DNA of 64,000 nt from Sciurus carolinensis. Lineage: Eukaryota; Chordata; Mammalia; Rodentia; Sciuridae. Of this stretch, positions 48,125-62,214 are shown piece by piece (position 1 is the first letter of the stretch; each line of letters opens with the position of its first letter). Where the stretch lies: positions 54,187,156 through 54,251,155 of the forward strand of contig NC_062224.1 of the NCBI RefSeq assembly GCF_902686445.1, in the 5' to 3' direction. Made by a program: the position numbers and the translations under genes. Under the pieces are notes generated by a model. That model searched no databases, was not told where the DNA came from, and worked only from the letters and a program-made list of their open reading frames with translations.

Positions 48125-48262
48125 TTTTAAATATTTATTTTAGTTGTAGATGAACACAATGCCTTTATTTTATTTTTATTTTTATGTGGTGCTAAGGACC
48201 AAACTCAGTCCTCACACATGCTAGGCAAGCGTTCTACCACTAAACCACAACCACAGCCCACA
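48125..48262 (-). mobile_element. ID SINE with extended 3' tail
   Basis: Inverted core (GTGCTAAGGACCAAACTCAG, ATGCTAGGCAAGCGTTCTAC) preceded by the complement of the same non-A tail word (TAGTTGTAGATGAACACAAT) seen in the copies at 4272 and 48728. Confidence 0.92.
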
Positions 48263-48727
48263 TTTTAATTTTTAATAATTCATTTTTTGTTTCATTATAG
48301 AGATTCATAGATGCCATTTGAGCCCTCTCTGTGTGAAGCTTTTCTTTTTTATATGTTCTACTTTAAGAAACCCTAGATAAGTTATTTATAATTTACTGTA
48401 TGTTCTAATACTTAACCCTTTCTTGAAATTTCATTTCAAATTTGACATTGTACTTTATTTTTGTGTATAATAACATTTAAGATCTGAATTTCTTTTCTGT
48501 AGAATCATGTCTGTGATGTAGTGGTTTATTGTTTATATGGAATGCCATGGGTTTGTTCCAGAACCTTAGAATGGTTCAGAATGTAGAACATAACAAATAC
48601 AATTTATATGCTTCTGTGAAGATTAGGACTCTTATTTTATAGATGTGCCCTAACCTATTTCATACAGTCCCCTGGGATGCCAGTAATATATCCTTAGACC
48701 TTATCAGAACTTAAAAATCTGAGGATG

Positions 48728-48860
48728 GGGACTGGAATTGTAGCTCAGTGGTGGAATGCTTGCCTAGCCTGTGTGAGGCACTGGGTTCCATTCTCAGCAC
48801 CACATAGAAATAAATAAATTAAAGGTCCGTTTACAACTAAAAAATTTTTTAAAAAAAAAT
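48728..48860 (+). mobile_element. ID SINE with extended 3' tail
   Basis: GGGACTGGAATTGTAGCTCA to TTCTCAGCACCACATAG, then AAATAAATTAAAGGTCCGTT and TACAACTAAAAAA. It shares the extra tail segment with two other copies. Confidence 0.93.
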
Positions 48861-49519
48861 ATGAGGATGGTAGAAAATGAATTATATATCTTATATCAAA
48901 ATTTACTAAAGAAATTATCACAGTGGTAACTTACTAATAAGCAGTTCTTATATTCAATGTTCTGAAAGTATCCTGCTTACATAATAAACATAATAAAGTT
49001 TCAAAGATGAGCAAATTAACTTTTCAGCAAAATCTTTACTTGAGTGTATCTTGGCTTTCTTCTTGACAGTTGTAACCTTAATGTTACAGTAATGTTTTCT
49101 TTTTCTGGGAATCGGATAATCTTGCATTTGGAAAAATGCTTTTGGTGAACATTTTATTTTTCAATGGCTATTTGTAGTTTGTGATATGCAAGTGTTCAAA
49201 CAATTTATAAGAACTCACCATCACCACCCACATGTAAGATTATACAGGAATGGAAGAATTTTGGCTGACTTATTGTATATAATTGTTGCGCCAAAGTAGA
49301 TGGAAGACTCTACCACTTTTAATGATTGAGTGTTTTGAAACAATATTTTTAAATATAAATAATCTTAAAATTGGTGTTACATAAATTATATTACTTATTG
49401 TATTGACTAAAAATAGGTTTATCTTCTCCATTTAGAAGGATGTACCCATTATATATGTTCTTCACAAAAATTGCCAATTATCAGTTTTCCTTTTCTTCTT
49501 TTAAAAATATTTAATTTTG

Positions 49520-49610
49520 GGGGCTGGGGAGATAGCTCAGTCGGTAGAGTGCTTGCCTTGTAAGCACAAGGCCCTGGGTTCGATCCCCAGCACCCAAAAA
49601 AAAAAAAAAA
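49520..49610 (+). mobile_element. ID SINE, near-consensus
   Basis: GGGGCTGGGGAGATAGCTCA through GGTTCGATCCCCAGCACCC and an A18 tail. The A-box and B-box are intact. AATTTTG/AATTTTAATTTTTG-like words flank it, suggesting a recent insertion. Confidence 0.95.
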
Positions 49611-49976
49611 AAATTTTAATTTTTGATAGTTTAAGAACTTTATCCCATAAAGTATTACACAGTTTCTGGTAATGCTGCATCTTTTTTAAAAAGTATAAAA
49701 GTCTAGAGATAATAAATGTGTTTCTCCAATGTCATATCTTTGAGAATCTGATAGGCCTCCCTCTATTTGTATTCTGAAGAGATAGAAGATTAAGTTTCAG
49801 TCACTGGACACAGGGGAGCAGGCTCCTAATTCGAGGGCTTTGCATGGACAACAGAGTGCCTGGCAATCTCGTAGAGATTAAATTAGAGCTTTGTCAGTGG
49901 GTGGCCTTGCAGATGGATCTTCCCTTCACTTCCTGTGGATTCTGAGAGAAGATGTTTGCTTAAATGACCAAAGAAG

Positions 49977-50071
49977 GGGCTGGGGCTATAGCATAATTGG
50001 TAGAGTGCTTGCCTTGCAAACATCAAGGCCCTGGGTTCAAATCCTCGTCACTCCAAAAAAAAAAAAAAAAA
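49977..50071 (+). mobile_element. ID SINE
   Basis: GGGGCTGGGGCTATAGCATA, GAGTGCTTGCCTTGCAAACA, CCTGGGTTCAAATCCTCGTC and an A17 tail. The flanks ATGACCAAAGAA and ATGACCTAAGAA are a target duplication with one mismatch. Confidence 0.93.
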
Positions 50072-50303
50072 TGACCTAAGAATAGAAAGCCTTCTTTTCT
50101 TAATAATGACCAATATTTACCATGTAAATCCCTAAACACAAATCAGCAAACCAAAACACACAGAGAAATCAACCCTTAAATGCTGACAAACAAGGCAAAC
50201 CTTCTCCAGATAGCACTATAGAAAGTCCCTGCTGACTCTCTGAATTGGTACTCTCTGAGAGCCAGCCAGCCCTAGCTGTTACCTTGGATAAGGAAGGCCA
50301 GAT

Positions 50304-51209
50304 AAGAATGTAAATAATCCAATTGACAAATGGGCTAAAGAAATGAATAGACACTTCACAGAAGAAGATATACAAGCAATCAACAAACATATGGAAAAAT
50401 GTTCAACATCTCTAGTAATAAGAGAAATGCAAATCAAAACCACCCTAAGATTCCATCTCACCCCAATTAGAATGGCGATTATCAAGAATACAAGCAACAA
50501 CAGGTGTTGGCGAGGATGTGGGGAGAAAGGTACACTCTTACATTGCTGGTGGGGCTTCAAATTAGTGCAGCCACTCTGGAAAGCAGTGTGGAGACTCCTT
50601 AGAAAACTTGGAATGGAACCACCATTTGACCCAGCTATCCCACTCCTTGGCCTATAGCCAAAGGACTTAAAATCAGCATATTACAGAGATACAGCCACAT
50701 CAATGTTCATAGCTGCTCAGTTCACAATAGCCAGATTGTGGAACCAACCTAGATGTCCTTCAATTGATGAATGGATAAAGAAACTGTGGTATATATATAC
50801 AATGAAATATTACTCAGCCATAAAGAATGATAAAATTATGGCATTTGCAGGCAAATGGATGAAACTGGAGAATATCATGCTAAGTGAGATAAGCCAATCT
50901 CAAAAAACCAAAGGAAGAATGATATCGCTAATAAGTGGATGATGACACATAATGGGGGGTGGGAAGGGTTAGTGTTGGGGTTGGAGTTGTGTTTAGGGAG
51001 GGGGACAGGAATGGAGGAATGAAGGACTGTATAGATGGAGGGGAGGGGTATGAGGGGAGGGGGGGGAGGGAAAAAATGGCAGAATGAATCAAACAACATT
51101 ACCCTATGTAAATTTATGATTACACAAATGGTATGCCTTTACGCCATGTACAGACAGAGAAACAACATGTATCCCATTTGTTTACAAAAAAAAAAAAAAA
51201 AAAAAAAAG
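50304..51209 (+). mobile_element. 5'-truncated L1, same family as the full-length copy
   Basis: It aligns by eye with 22459-23392: AATAATCCAATTGACAAATG onward, through the ORF2 C-terminal Cys-rich section ([14 protein letters not shown]), the ORF2 stop, the G-rich 3' UTR and a long A tail. Only about the last 0.9 kb is present. Compared with the 17.3-23.4 kb copy it has no expanded TA repeat and a degenerate telomere-like tract. No target duplication was found by eye. Confidence 0.95.
50343..50942 (+). pseudogene. L1 ORF2 C-terminal fragment
   Basis: Two open pieces in different frames (50343-50657 and 50703-50942) correspond to the zinc-knuckle-like Cys-rich part and the C-terminus of the L1 ORF2 protein. 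The endonuclease and reverse transcriptase are absent, so the fragment has no function. Confidence 0.92.
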
Positions 51210-52849
51210 ATTCTCTGATGACTCTTAGCTAAATTGAGGAACCAAAACCCTACATATATTTAGCTATTCTGTAATAGTGGCTGGCTGGCTTTATTTTATA
51301 GGCTAGTCAGTTAAGTTTTGAGAACATTATTAATTATTTGCTCTGCTTTTATGGAATGGGTAAAGATTGGTCATAGAGGGGAGTAGAGTCTAGCAAATTG
51401 TGTTTTTCTGTTTGTTTGGTTGTTCTTTTTACAATGGGACTAATGCAAATTTTCTCCCATGTTCTCTATCTATAAAAAAACTGTATAAAAATATTACCTA
51501 TATAAAAATTTGTCCTTTTGTCTCTGTAGTCTGTTTATTATTATCTTAAAAAAATTCTTTGACTGCCACATGGAACCACCTGGCTGCCATGGCCATATTT
51601 ATTATAGACACAGTTCTGGAATTTTTTCTCTTATCATCATTTCCTCTGCCATTTCTTAGTTCTGGTTTTCATTGTATCTTATACTTGAAAACTTTGGAGT
51701 GTATCAAATTCTTATTTTCTCAACTTTTTATTGGCTAAGTTCCCTTAATTATCTCTTTAAAAAATAAGGAAAATATACAACACATACACACAAAATAATT
51801 AATTGGTCCAACCCCAAATCTATCCCCACTCAGTATAGGCCATCTATTACTATACAATATGCTTTAGTTATGTCAGGGTGAGTTTGTCATTGATAGGGTG
51901 TTTGAAGCCACATGATGCAAATACAATGTAAGGAAACATTGCTAGTCTTGCAAAATTTGTAGGATTTCTTAAAATCAGGAAAGGTGATGATGGAGAATTT
52001 GTATCACATATTATGTAGTGGATTCATGAGCACCTAGCACAGTTGGCAAATAGAGCAAGGATTATTACATAACAGAATGTGTTTTTTTAAAAGGTGAATT
52101 TACATATCGTGATTGCCAAAGGCCATTAATAAGATTCATGAAGTTCTCAGATATTACCAAAAAATGACCATCTCTTCACAATGTAATAAATCATAGCATC
52201 ATGTAGTTTTGTTCAAAATTTGCATGGAAAAATTTTAATTCTAAGAATTTATAAATGCATGCAATTATGATAAAATATTTTAAAAAAATAAGTCGATATA
52301 GTTGCTTAGGGAAAAATCTTTTTTCATAATTTTTTCTGAAATATTGATACCTGGTCAGGCTTTGTTGCAGAAACCAGAAAATATGCTAGGTGTATTAAAC
52401 AGCAGTGTTTGTTACATAAATAAAGTGTTTTTATGGAAAGGTTGGAAAGTTTAAAGGCTCTACTTCTAAGCTAAAACTTTCACAGATTTTTGAAACATGG
52501 TCTGCCAGGAAAGCTAAGACCTTTGAGGTCACCATTGCAAATTGGAGAGTGGACATTGGAATGTTGTTTGAGAGAAGTTTCAAGTTTTCAGATCTTTACT
52601 GTTAACAGAATAGCCAGGACTCGAAAGAGGATGGTTCTCACCTCATTCCACTTTGTAAAACTTTGTGTGACTATACTTAGTTGAACCTGGCTACAAGAGA
52701 GTGTGTGGATGTAATTTTTCTTCATAATTCAATTAATAGAAGGAGAGGGGGTGAGGGTTGGGAGAAGAACCCAACATAACTGCCAAATTGTCTAGAGTGT
52801 ATTACACTTAAGAGGTTGTAATACCCTGGCTGTTCTAAACAGTCCAGTC

Positions 52850-53330
52850 CCAGGGTATAAGAACTAGCATTGAGGTGCTGTGATACTGCAGAAGGAGATG
52901 GACAGGTCCAGGATTACACAAAGTACAGTTTATTGGGAGCTTACTAATAGCAGCATGGTCCTGTGTACAACCAGTGAATCCCTTTTGATTTGGGCCAGCA
53001 GTAAGGATGTGTGTATTTGTTGCGACCCAAGTGGCTTCATCTAAGCCTGAATGTACCTGGTTTATCTCACACTAATACCAAAGAGTCAGGGACATTCCTG
53101 GCACGGGTCTGGTCATAAAGCTCTACATACCAGTCTAATGGTTTTATGTATTTATAGTATGCTGGGGTAAACAGCTTGGGGTAAACAGATCTAGGTTACT
53201 CAGGAGTGATCATGGTGGTTATGACTTAAGATGACTGTAGTCATGTTACGATGAATTCCTATACAGGTGTTTTTCTGGTACCAGTTATTCTGTAGAATTC
53301 TCTTTAGTCTTTTGCCAACTGACTATGTAA
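52850..53330 (-). mobile_element. Possible inverted retroviral LTR
   Basis: The complement of CCAATAAACTGTACTTTGTG lies at about 52918-52940, resembling an LTR polyadenylation signal, followed on the minus strand by TAATCCTGGACCTGTCC. The interior includes a 13-bp direct repeat GGGGTAAACAG(CTT) at 53163-53190. Family not determined. Confidence 0.35.
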
Positions 53331-53629
53331 ATTATATTTAAAAATCCAAGATATCTTCCTAGTCACTTATACTATGACATCTGTTGCAACTAGCTATGGA
53401 TGCTGTGTTGGAGAAGATGCCTGTGACTGTGGGAGCATAAATACATGTAGAAAAGAGTGTAATAATTTCTACTATGCTAAGCCATTGTGACTTAAGGGAC
53501 ACTTTCTTATTTGTGAGTTTGTTTTGTTTTGCTAAATGTTCTATGATATTTATAATGCTTTTTATGATATTCAGATCTATAATGGAAAAGAACTGACCTA
53601 TATAAAACCATTTAAAAATAGAATTTTGG

Positions 53630-53900
53630 AAAAGATGTGTGCCATATGTTTTCTTTCATTTGTGAAAATTAGAGAGGGAAAAAAAAAAAAAAAGGAATAG
53701 TAACAACAAAAAAGATCTCTTGAAAATAGAAGGGAGACACTTAGGGTAGTGGAAGGCATCCAGGATGGGGAGGAGGAGAGGGCAAGGGGAGATACTGGGG
53801 AATGAAATTGATCAAGTCATGTTATGTACTTGTATGAATATGCTACTATTATGAATAATTCATATGCACCAATAAAAAAATTTTAAAAATTGAAAAAAAA
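53630..53900 (+). mobile_element. L1 3'-end fragment
   Basis: ATATGTTTTCTTTCATTTGT, TAGAAGGGAGACACTTAGGG, GGGGAATGAAATTGATCAAG, TGTATGAATATGCTACTATT and CATATGCACCAATAAAAAAA follow the L1 3' UTR plan seen in other fragments of this window. Confidence 0.55.
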
Positions 53901-54439
53901 ATAGTTTTGAAAAACTGTTCCAGAATCTATTTTGTGTCTTCCATTCATCAATTAGCCTTTTTAATATAATAATAATTCATAGGGAAAAGAGAACCCTAAT
54001 TATATATCAGGATAATTCAAGAAACACAGATTTGTAATTGAAGGTCACTTTCAAGATATACTTGGAAAATGAAGATAATCTATACATTTAACTAATCCAT
54101 TGTAACAAAGGATTAGTCATACTCTTATTAGGATGAATTTCAGTGCTAATGTTTTATCTTTTAATTACCTCTATGTACTAGCATCATAATTCGTGAATGG
54201 AATTATGTACATTGGGCAAACAGGATATAAAACTTTGTTTATTATAATAATTTATTTTACCACGGAAAATATATGGCACAGTTTCCCAAACTCTGAATTA
54301 TAATACTCTACTCTTTTGTCTAGACATTGGTGAAAAATAATAACTCGAGATGGTGTGTGTATGTGTATGTATATGAGTACCTATACTTACATATGAATAT
54401 AATGTATCACTCAAATTTTTGCCTGTTTTAACTGTCTGT

Positions 54440-54572
54440 CTTGCTAGGGCATATGCCTGTAATTCCAGAGACTCAGGAGGCTGAAGTAGGAGGATCCTGT
54501 TTCAAAATAGAAAAGGCCAGGATGTAGCTCATTGGAAAAAGCACCACTGCATTCAGTCCCTTATACTGAAAA
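54440..54572 (+). mobile_element. B1-dID (MEN-type) SINE, shortened
   Basis: CTGTAATTCCAGAGACTCAG, GAAGTAGGAGGATCCTGTTT and GGCCAGGATGTAGCTCATTG. The middle of the B1 half and part of the tRNA half are deleted. The tail is (GAAA)n-like. Confidence 0.78.
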
Positions 54573-55170
54573 TAAGAAAGAAGAAAAACAAGAAGAAAAG
54601 GAAAAAATAGTGTCCATGTTTATAAATTTGATTTGGGAAGGCCATCAGTTACCACTTTTTGAAATAAAATTGCAGTAAACATGATATAAGTGGTGTGACA
54701 CATACTCATATATATGCCCATACTCCCACAGATGTCAAAGGTACTTCACATTCCCCCATCAGAGACGCATTCAGCAACTGCTTTTTAAAAGATAGCGATT
54801 GCCTTTAAACCTAAGGATTACTTCAAAAATGTCTCTAGGCACTATCCTAATAGCAAATGTTCTTAGGAAGGAAAGAGAAAGACCTATTTTAGAAATAACT
54901 ATCACTCAGCATTTTCTTCCCTATTCCCGGCCATCTATTGTTCTCAGTGACATTAGAAGATGAGGCAGATAAGGACCTTAGGGTCCTACGGTAATGTGTA
55001 TAAACCACTATAAAATCCAAGGATAGAAAAGAGGGTACATATAATAATAGTAGTATGTTTCTGTGGAGGCATATTTCTGGAAGTATTACAACCAAGAAAT
55101 ACAATTTTATTTTAATTTTATATGTTTTTTTGACATTTGGATTTTTTCCTAATTTTCTATTTAACTATAA

Positions 55171-56982
<1,812 letters not shown>

Positions 56983-57228
56983 TAACATGAAAGCAAGCTC
57001 ATCTTCATACAGTTTTGTCAATACAAGGGGAGCATTGTACCTTACAACTTTTGGAAAAAATATAACTTAATGTGTTTTTTAAGTACAATTCTAAAAATTA
57101 CCTGTAGATTTTTATATCATTATTTGGTGAATCAGTTTGTTATTTAAAATTGCAGGCTTTTCTCCAGCAATATCAAAGGGGTAAAACAAAATATATGTTT
57201 TGATGTGTGAGTGTATGTATGTTCATCT

Positions 57229-57471
57229 ATATAGTTACTGATGTGTCTTTTAAGGCCATTTTTCTTTGCATATGTGCTGTTTCCTAGTTGCAGAACTTGA
57301 CCACTACTCATGTCTGAATCCAAGTGAAACAATGCTCATATACAAAATGAAGGAGTGCAGATAAGCAGGGATGTGTAGACCAGTTATTTTCCATATAAGA
57401 TTCTATTCATTGATTTCATTATTTAAATTTCTATTTCTTACAGCTTAAAAAAATGGAAATCAAATCCATAG
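57229..57471 (+). repeat. Intronic direct repeat, copy 1 (upstream of exon D)
   Basis: About 243 bp that aligns by eye with 60018-60274: shared words include ACTCATGTCTGA, AATGCTCATAT, CCCAGTTATTTTCCATAT (near), CAGCTTAAAAA and AATCAAATCCATAG. There are many substitutions and small gaps. It does not match a SINE or LTR that I know. Confidence 0.9.
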
Positions 57472-57545
57472 GCAAACTGACTCCTAAGTATGGTGTTTGT
57501 ACCCTTTAAAAGACAGAACCTTGCTTGACTGTTCTGTTTTGTTTG

Positions 57546-57665
57546 TAGCCATTATTCTTTTTTTTTTTTTTTTGCGGTGCTGGGGATCGAACCCAGGGCC
57601 TTGTGCTTGCAAGGCAAGCACTCTACCAACTGAGCTATCTCCCCAACCCCATAGCCATTATTCTT
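57546..57665 (-). mobile_element. ID SINE with perfect target duplication
   Basis: The inverted, nearly consensus core (GTGCTGGGGATCGAACCCAG, GCTTGCAAGGCAAGCACTCT, CCAACTGAGCTATCTCCCCA) is bracketed by exact TAGCCATTATTCTT at 57546-57559 and 57652-57665. The intact tRNA-like A and B boxes and the perfect duplication indicate a young insertion, antisense to FMN2. Confidence 0.97.
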
Positions 57666-58480
57666 AAGAAACAATTACAAAAATACATCCACACTCCATG
57701 TGTGAAATAATTTAAAGAAGTTCATGGTACTTCTGCCAGTGATTGTCCACACAGTGTGAAGTTATAAAATTATCATTGGGGATGATTATCATAAAATAAT
57801 ACTTTTCAACAATCTTATTCCAGATTGTTCATCCATACATAGTCCATGACCTGGTTCCCCAGTCATTGAGACAGTGCTGGGAGACTTGACTGTGGAATGT
57901 GAGGGAGGGGAAAGAAAAACCACATAATCAGAAATGCCCCTGGCTTTCCTTGTTCAAACTTATCACAGTTCCTTGTATTTTCTTTGGGTTATGTGACATG
58001 CATTTAGAAACAGGATATTTAGCAGGTTTATTTTTATTTCTTCTGCTAATTTTCTCTTCACTAAACCCAATCAGGAGGCAAGAATCTATATACCTGACTA
58101 TTTTTTAACTTTGTATTTCCTTCTCTGTGAAGATGCCATATCATTTATATATGCTGATGGATCATTTAAAACTGTGTCCCAAACTGATTTTCTCCATATA
58201 TATGATATGCAGTTCTTTTGTTTTGTTGTTGTTTTGCTTTTGTAAAAATCATTAACCCTTTTTAGGGTACTACATGAGTAATCTGCCAGACTAATGAGGT
58301 AAGTTGGTATTGTGAGATATGAAGCATTTCTTGCCTTCACAGCTCATTCTGAGAAGGGGTTTCTTTTTATGTTCTTCTATGGTGATTTCATAACACACAA
58401 TTCTTGGAAATTATTTCTTGGCAAAGGTTTTGTTCTATATGGATGGCAATTTAACTTTCTCATCAAGTTGATAAAATATT

Positions 58481-58560
58481 ACTTCCTTTTTATCTCTCTT
58501 CCCTTCCCCTCCCTTCTTTCTATTTCCCTCCTCCCTCCCTGCCTTCCCTTCTTTTCTCTT
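58481..58560. repeat. C/T-rich tract upstream of exon D
   Basis: About 80 bp of almost pure pyrimidine (CCCTTCCCCTCCCTTCTTTC) ending 62 bp before the exon D acceptor. It could bind pyrimidine-tract proteins, but this is speculative. Confidence 0.85.
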
Positions 58561-58622
58561 TATGCTCAGTGTGATGTAGTTCTGTTTGATGGCACTTTCA
58601 TTGTTCTTTTGCTTAACTATAG

Positions 58623-58767
58623 AGACTCCAGTCCTGCACTTATTTGGGAAAAAATTGAAGAGCCATCCATAGATTGTCATGAATTTGAGGAATTGTTTTC
58701 TAAGACTGCTGTCAAGGAGAGAAAGAAACCTATTTCTGATACCATCTCAAAGACCAAGGCTAAACAA
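58623..58767 (+). CDS. FMN2: FMN2 exon D (FH2 domain, linker region)
   Basis: This 145-nt exon completes the split Arg codon from exon C and encodes 48 further residues, from [14 protein letters not shown] through [10 protein letters not shown] to KTKAKQ, ending in phase 0 at donor CAA|GTAAGT. It follows the FH2 lasso and corresponds to the linker that joins lasso to knob in the donut-shaped FH2 dimer, which caps and processively elongates actin barbed ends. The start was fixed at 58623 rather than 58625, which also follows an AG, because only 58623 restores the formin-2 frame after the AG of exon C. Residues [20 protein letters not shown] are characteristic of formin-2. The next FH2 exon is not found in the remaining 5.2 kb. 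Confidence 0.95.
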
Positions 58768-59924
58768 GTAAGTATTCTTGTGCTTTCTGAAATTGGACAG
58801 GTTTCTGACAGAAGTACAGACTTTCACTGGAAAAACTTTGAAATGATTTATGGACTGTGTAAAACCCTCACAGACCTTGGGTAGATAGCAAACATTAGAA
58901 TTTTAGAACATGTGGCTAAGTAAGACTAGCCAAGATGGAACAACAAATAATCAACATCATTAAGTAATAATGTTCTGACTTTCATTTGTAATCTCATAAT
59001 ACATACTTCCAAAATCACTTTCTTTCTTCATTCCAGAATTTGTTGTCTAGAAATCAAATTTTACTTGATTTAGATCCACCTGAGTGCTTGTATGAATGGA
59101 AAGGAAGGCAAGAGTGGGCAGAGAAAAACAAGCAAATAAGAAGTTCAATCTGTAGTAACCGATGATGTGTTTGGCATTTTGCTGCTTTATAACTGAAATG
59201 GATGCTTTCAAAAACTCAGCTACATAGTCACACTGTACTTGAAATATGGAAGAAAGTTTTATATCCACTTCTGACATCTTCATTATATGACATGAGTCAG
59301 AAAAAAAGAATGATGCATTTGGAGAAAAGCATTTCCAAACCACTTTTTCATGGGCTATGTTCTTTGAGCTTGATTATGAAATGGTATTGCAAATTTCTCC
59401 AGGGTGGCATTAGGAAGGTATAGTAAAATGCCACAGTAATGATATTAGGAATTGTCCATCCATCACCCTGAATTGGGGAGCATCTGCATTTGTTAACTAC
59501 TACAGGAGTTGGGAAAGAGTACAATGGATGTAAGGAAATGGCAAGCACCTTGGTCTTGGGAGGGAATTTGGGAGAAATGAGGCCAGTGTCCCCACATGAG
59601 TGCCAGATAATGAAGTGATTCTTGAATTTTTGCCTCTGACCTGGAAGTTGAAGCTAGGCACATGACCCAGAGTTCTTTCTGTTGATATTTATTTCAGGAC
59701 GGATATCTTCTACCAGTTGGACATGGTGGATTCTACCTAGGAAAGGATGGATTTGAATGGGACAGCCAGATCCCTAGGGCCCATAGCTGACTAGGTGGGC
59801 GGGCTCATCCTAGACATTTCGTTAATCTCAAAAGAATACAAACCCAAACATGATATGATTGAAATTCTCAAAACTATTCTCAGAAACATTACAACTGGTT
59901 GCTAGTAACCTTAGCTCAGTGACT

Positions 59925-59990
59925 GTAGTAAATGAGACAGTACCTGGCACTTTGTAGGTACTTATTAAACATTTGTTAAATTAACAACTA
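59925..59990 (+). mobile_element. MIR/L2 3'-end remnant
   Basis: AGTACCTGGCACTTTGTAGG and TTATTAAACATTTGTTAAAT match the common 3' end shared by MIR and L2. Too short to tell which. Confidence 0.65.
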
Positions 59991-60017
59991 GCCAACTGAG
60001 GGAGGAGGACTTTACAA

Positions 60018-60274
60018 ATGTAGCTATTGACATGTCTCTTAAGGATAGAGAGATTGATTTTGCTTTGCTTATGCACTCTGTTTCCTAATTGCAGGACTTG
60101 ACTGCTACTCATGTCTGAGTCCAAATGAAATAATGCTCATATATAAAATGAGAGAGGGGAGATAAGCAGAGATGTTTGCAGCCCAGTTATTTTCCATATG
60201 AGAGTCTACTCTGATTGCTCTATTTAAATTTCCATTTCTGACAAACAGCTTAAAAATGTAAATCAAATCCATAG
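60018..60274 (+). repeat. Intronic direct repeat, copy 2 (downstream of exon D)
   Basis: The second copy of the block at 57229-57471, displaced by 2789 bp and in the same orientation. It has a few extra bases near 60055 and 60240 but keeps the order of all shared words. Confidence 0.9.
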
Positions 60275-62214
60275 ACTATGCTCAGTAATGATTAAAAAAC
60301 AGAAAATCATTGATGTCATAATAATAAGTCCAAGGTGAAAATGTTAAGGGGAATAGAGGTCAATGGAAAATCACATTTTCTCTGACAGAGAGATTTATTT
60401 TGCAAATCTTTTCCACGGTATATTTACATACAGTGCTCTGGGGCTGAGTCTTCTTCATATTTCTTCTCATGTACTGTGTCAGAGGTAGGAAAGCTGTCTG
60501 GGCAAGGAGTATGTGTAGAAAGAACAGACATCAAGGAGACTCAGGCAGCCAGAATTGTCACTCGACAAGTAGACATATGTGGCATAGGCAGTCTCTTGTC
60601 AGTGGACTACATACTCAGAAAAATAAAGCATGTCCTTCCTACCTCCTGACACCCCTGTTTTCGCCAGGGGAATTCAGATAAGGAAGATATCTCATGTTTT
60701 GTCCTAGACGATATGATTTCATACTTTACTTGACATAGTAGTCAATTTTTAGCTTCCTGAAATTTTATTTATTTGTCATCAATACTTCAAATTAAACTAG
60801 TTGACATCAAATGATCTCTTTGCATACTAACAATGCATCTATATTGAGCATCATCTTAGCATAATCACCTGATTCTATCTAGACATTTCATAAATTATGG
60901 GTAAGAGACTTTGCCAGTTCTTAATTTGTGCTTAGTGATGCTACTGTTGACCTTCATCTTCAAACAAGGATTATGAAACAGTCTCCATCATGACTCCTGA
61001 TAAGCTTGTTTAGCAACTCCTTAGCCTGGGTCTTGGTACTGATCTCTGCATTTCAGGTCTGTTTTTGGAGGGATAAAAGCTCCCCCTGCTATATTAGATA
61101 ATATAAAAGTGATACATTACTGAAGAAACACAATTTTATTTAACTTCATTATATTTGGAAGAAAAATCTATACATTTCATTTTCTTGAGACATTTAGAAT
61201 TTTGTTTAAAGGAAAGTGTATTTTCAGGATGCATGCAAATAGTTCCCCTGTTAATGGGAAATATATACTGATTGTATGTGTAGACATTTTGGTACCTCAT
61301 GATTCACTTCCAGTAAAATTAATAGCCTTTAATGCTGTGGCATATGTTTATGGCAGTATTTCAAGCAATTCTTCTTATATACAATGGAAGCTGGAAGTTC
61401 TGTTTTTCTTTAAATATTTAAAAATCGCCAAATAATTTTTCTGTGATCTGTCTTCTTGAAAGTAAGACTGGGTTCAAATACACTGGTATTTAACGAGGTG
61501 CCTGTGCTGTTTTTACTGTCGCAGCAGACATTTTCTGTGTGATAATAGAAAATTCCTCAGCTGGGCACATTGCCCTTTGGCATAAGGAGAAAGAAGGTTG
61601 TTTTCTTGATACCCAGATTCATAGTAATGATGAATATCTGGGATTTCTAAATTCTTTCCTCCAAGGAACTGAAGACAAAGCATTTTGTATTTTTCTTTTC
61701 ATGAAACATGAATTTGTCTGTTCTGTGATAATTGCTTCATTTATACTTCTTTACTTTGTAGTAATACTCACAAGGAGATTAACTTAGAAACTATATAGTA
61801 GTCAGTCAGACCATACTAACCTGCTAACTTAAAACAACAACAACCCTATCTCTTAAGAATAAAAAGAAAAATTAAGAAAGAGACCTTATACGATGCCTTA
61901 TGTTTTAACTTTGACACTTGGCTTACGTACTTGTCCATTTTTGAGAAGTGTTCTAGAGCCCATAAGTGAGTTCACTTTTTATTGTCAGAGAAATCAGTGA
62001 TTATTAGTGTGGATAATGACCCTGTGTCACCTCAGGACTTTTCATAATAATACAGATTAAATTAACCTCCTTATGAGCTGGAAAGTGAGAGGATTTTCTT
62101 TGGAATGACTTTGGTAATAAGGATTGCCTTAAAAAAAGTAATTTTCTCATTTATCTTGTGCCCAATGAGATCATGGAGAAATGTATTTTAATGAACATGA
62201 TAGTAGGAGTAATG

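Noticed and set aside
58312..58884. 190-codon open frame around exon D
   Set aside because: Only the part from 58623 to 58767 is coding. The rest is intron read through on both sides of good splice sites.
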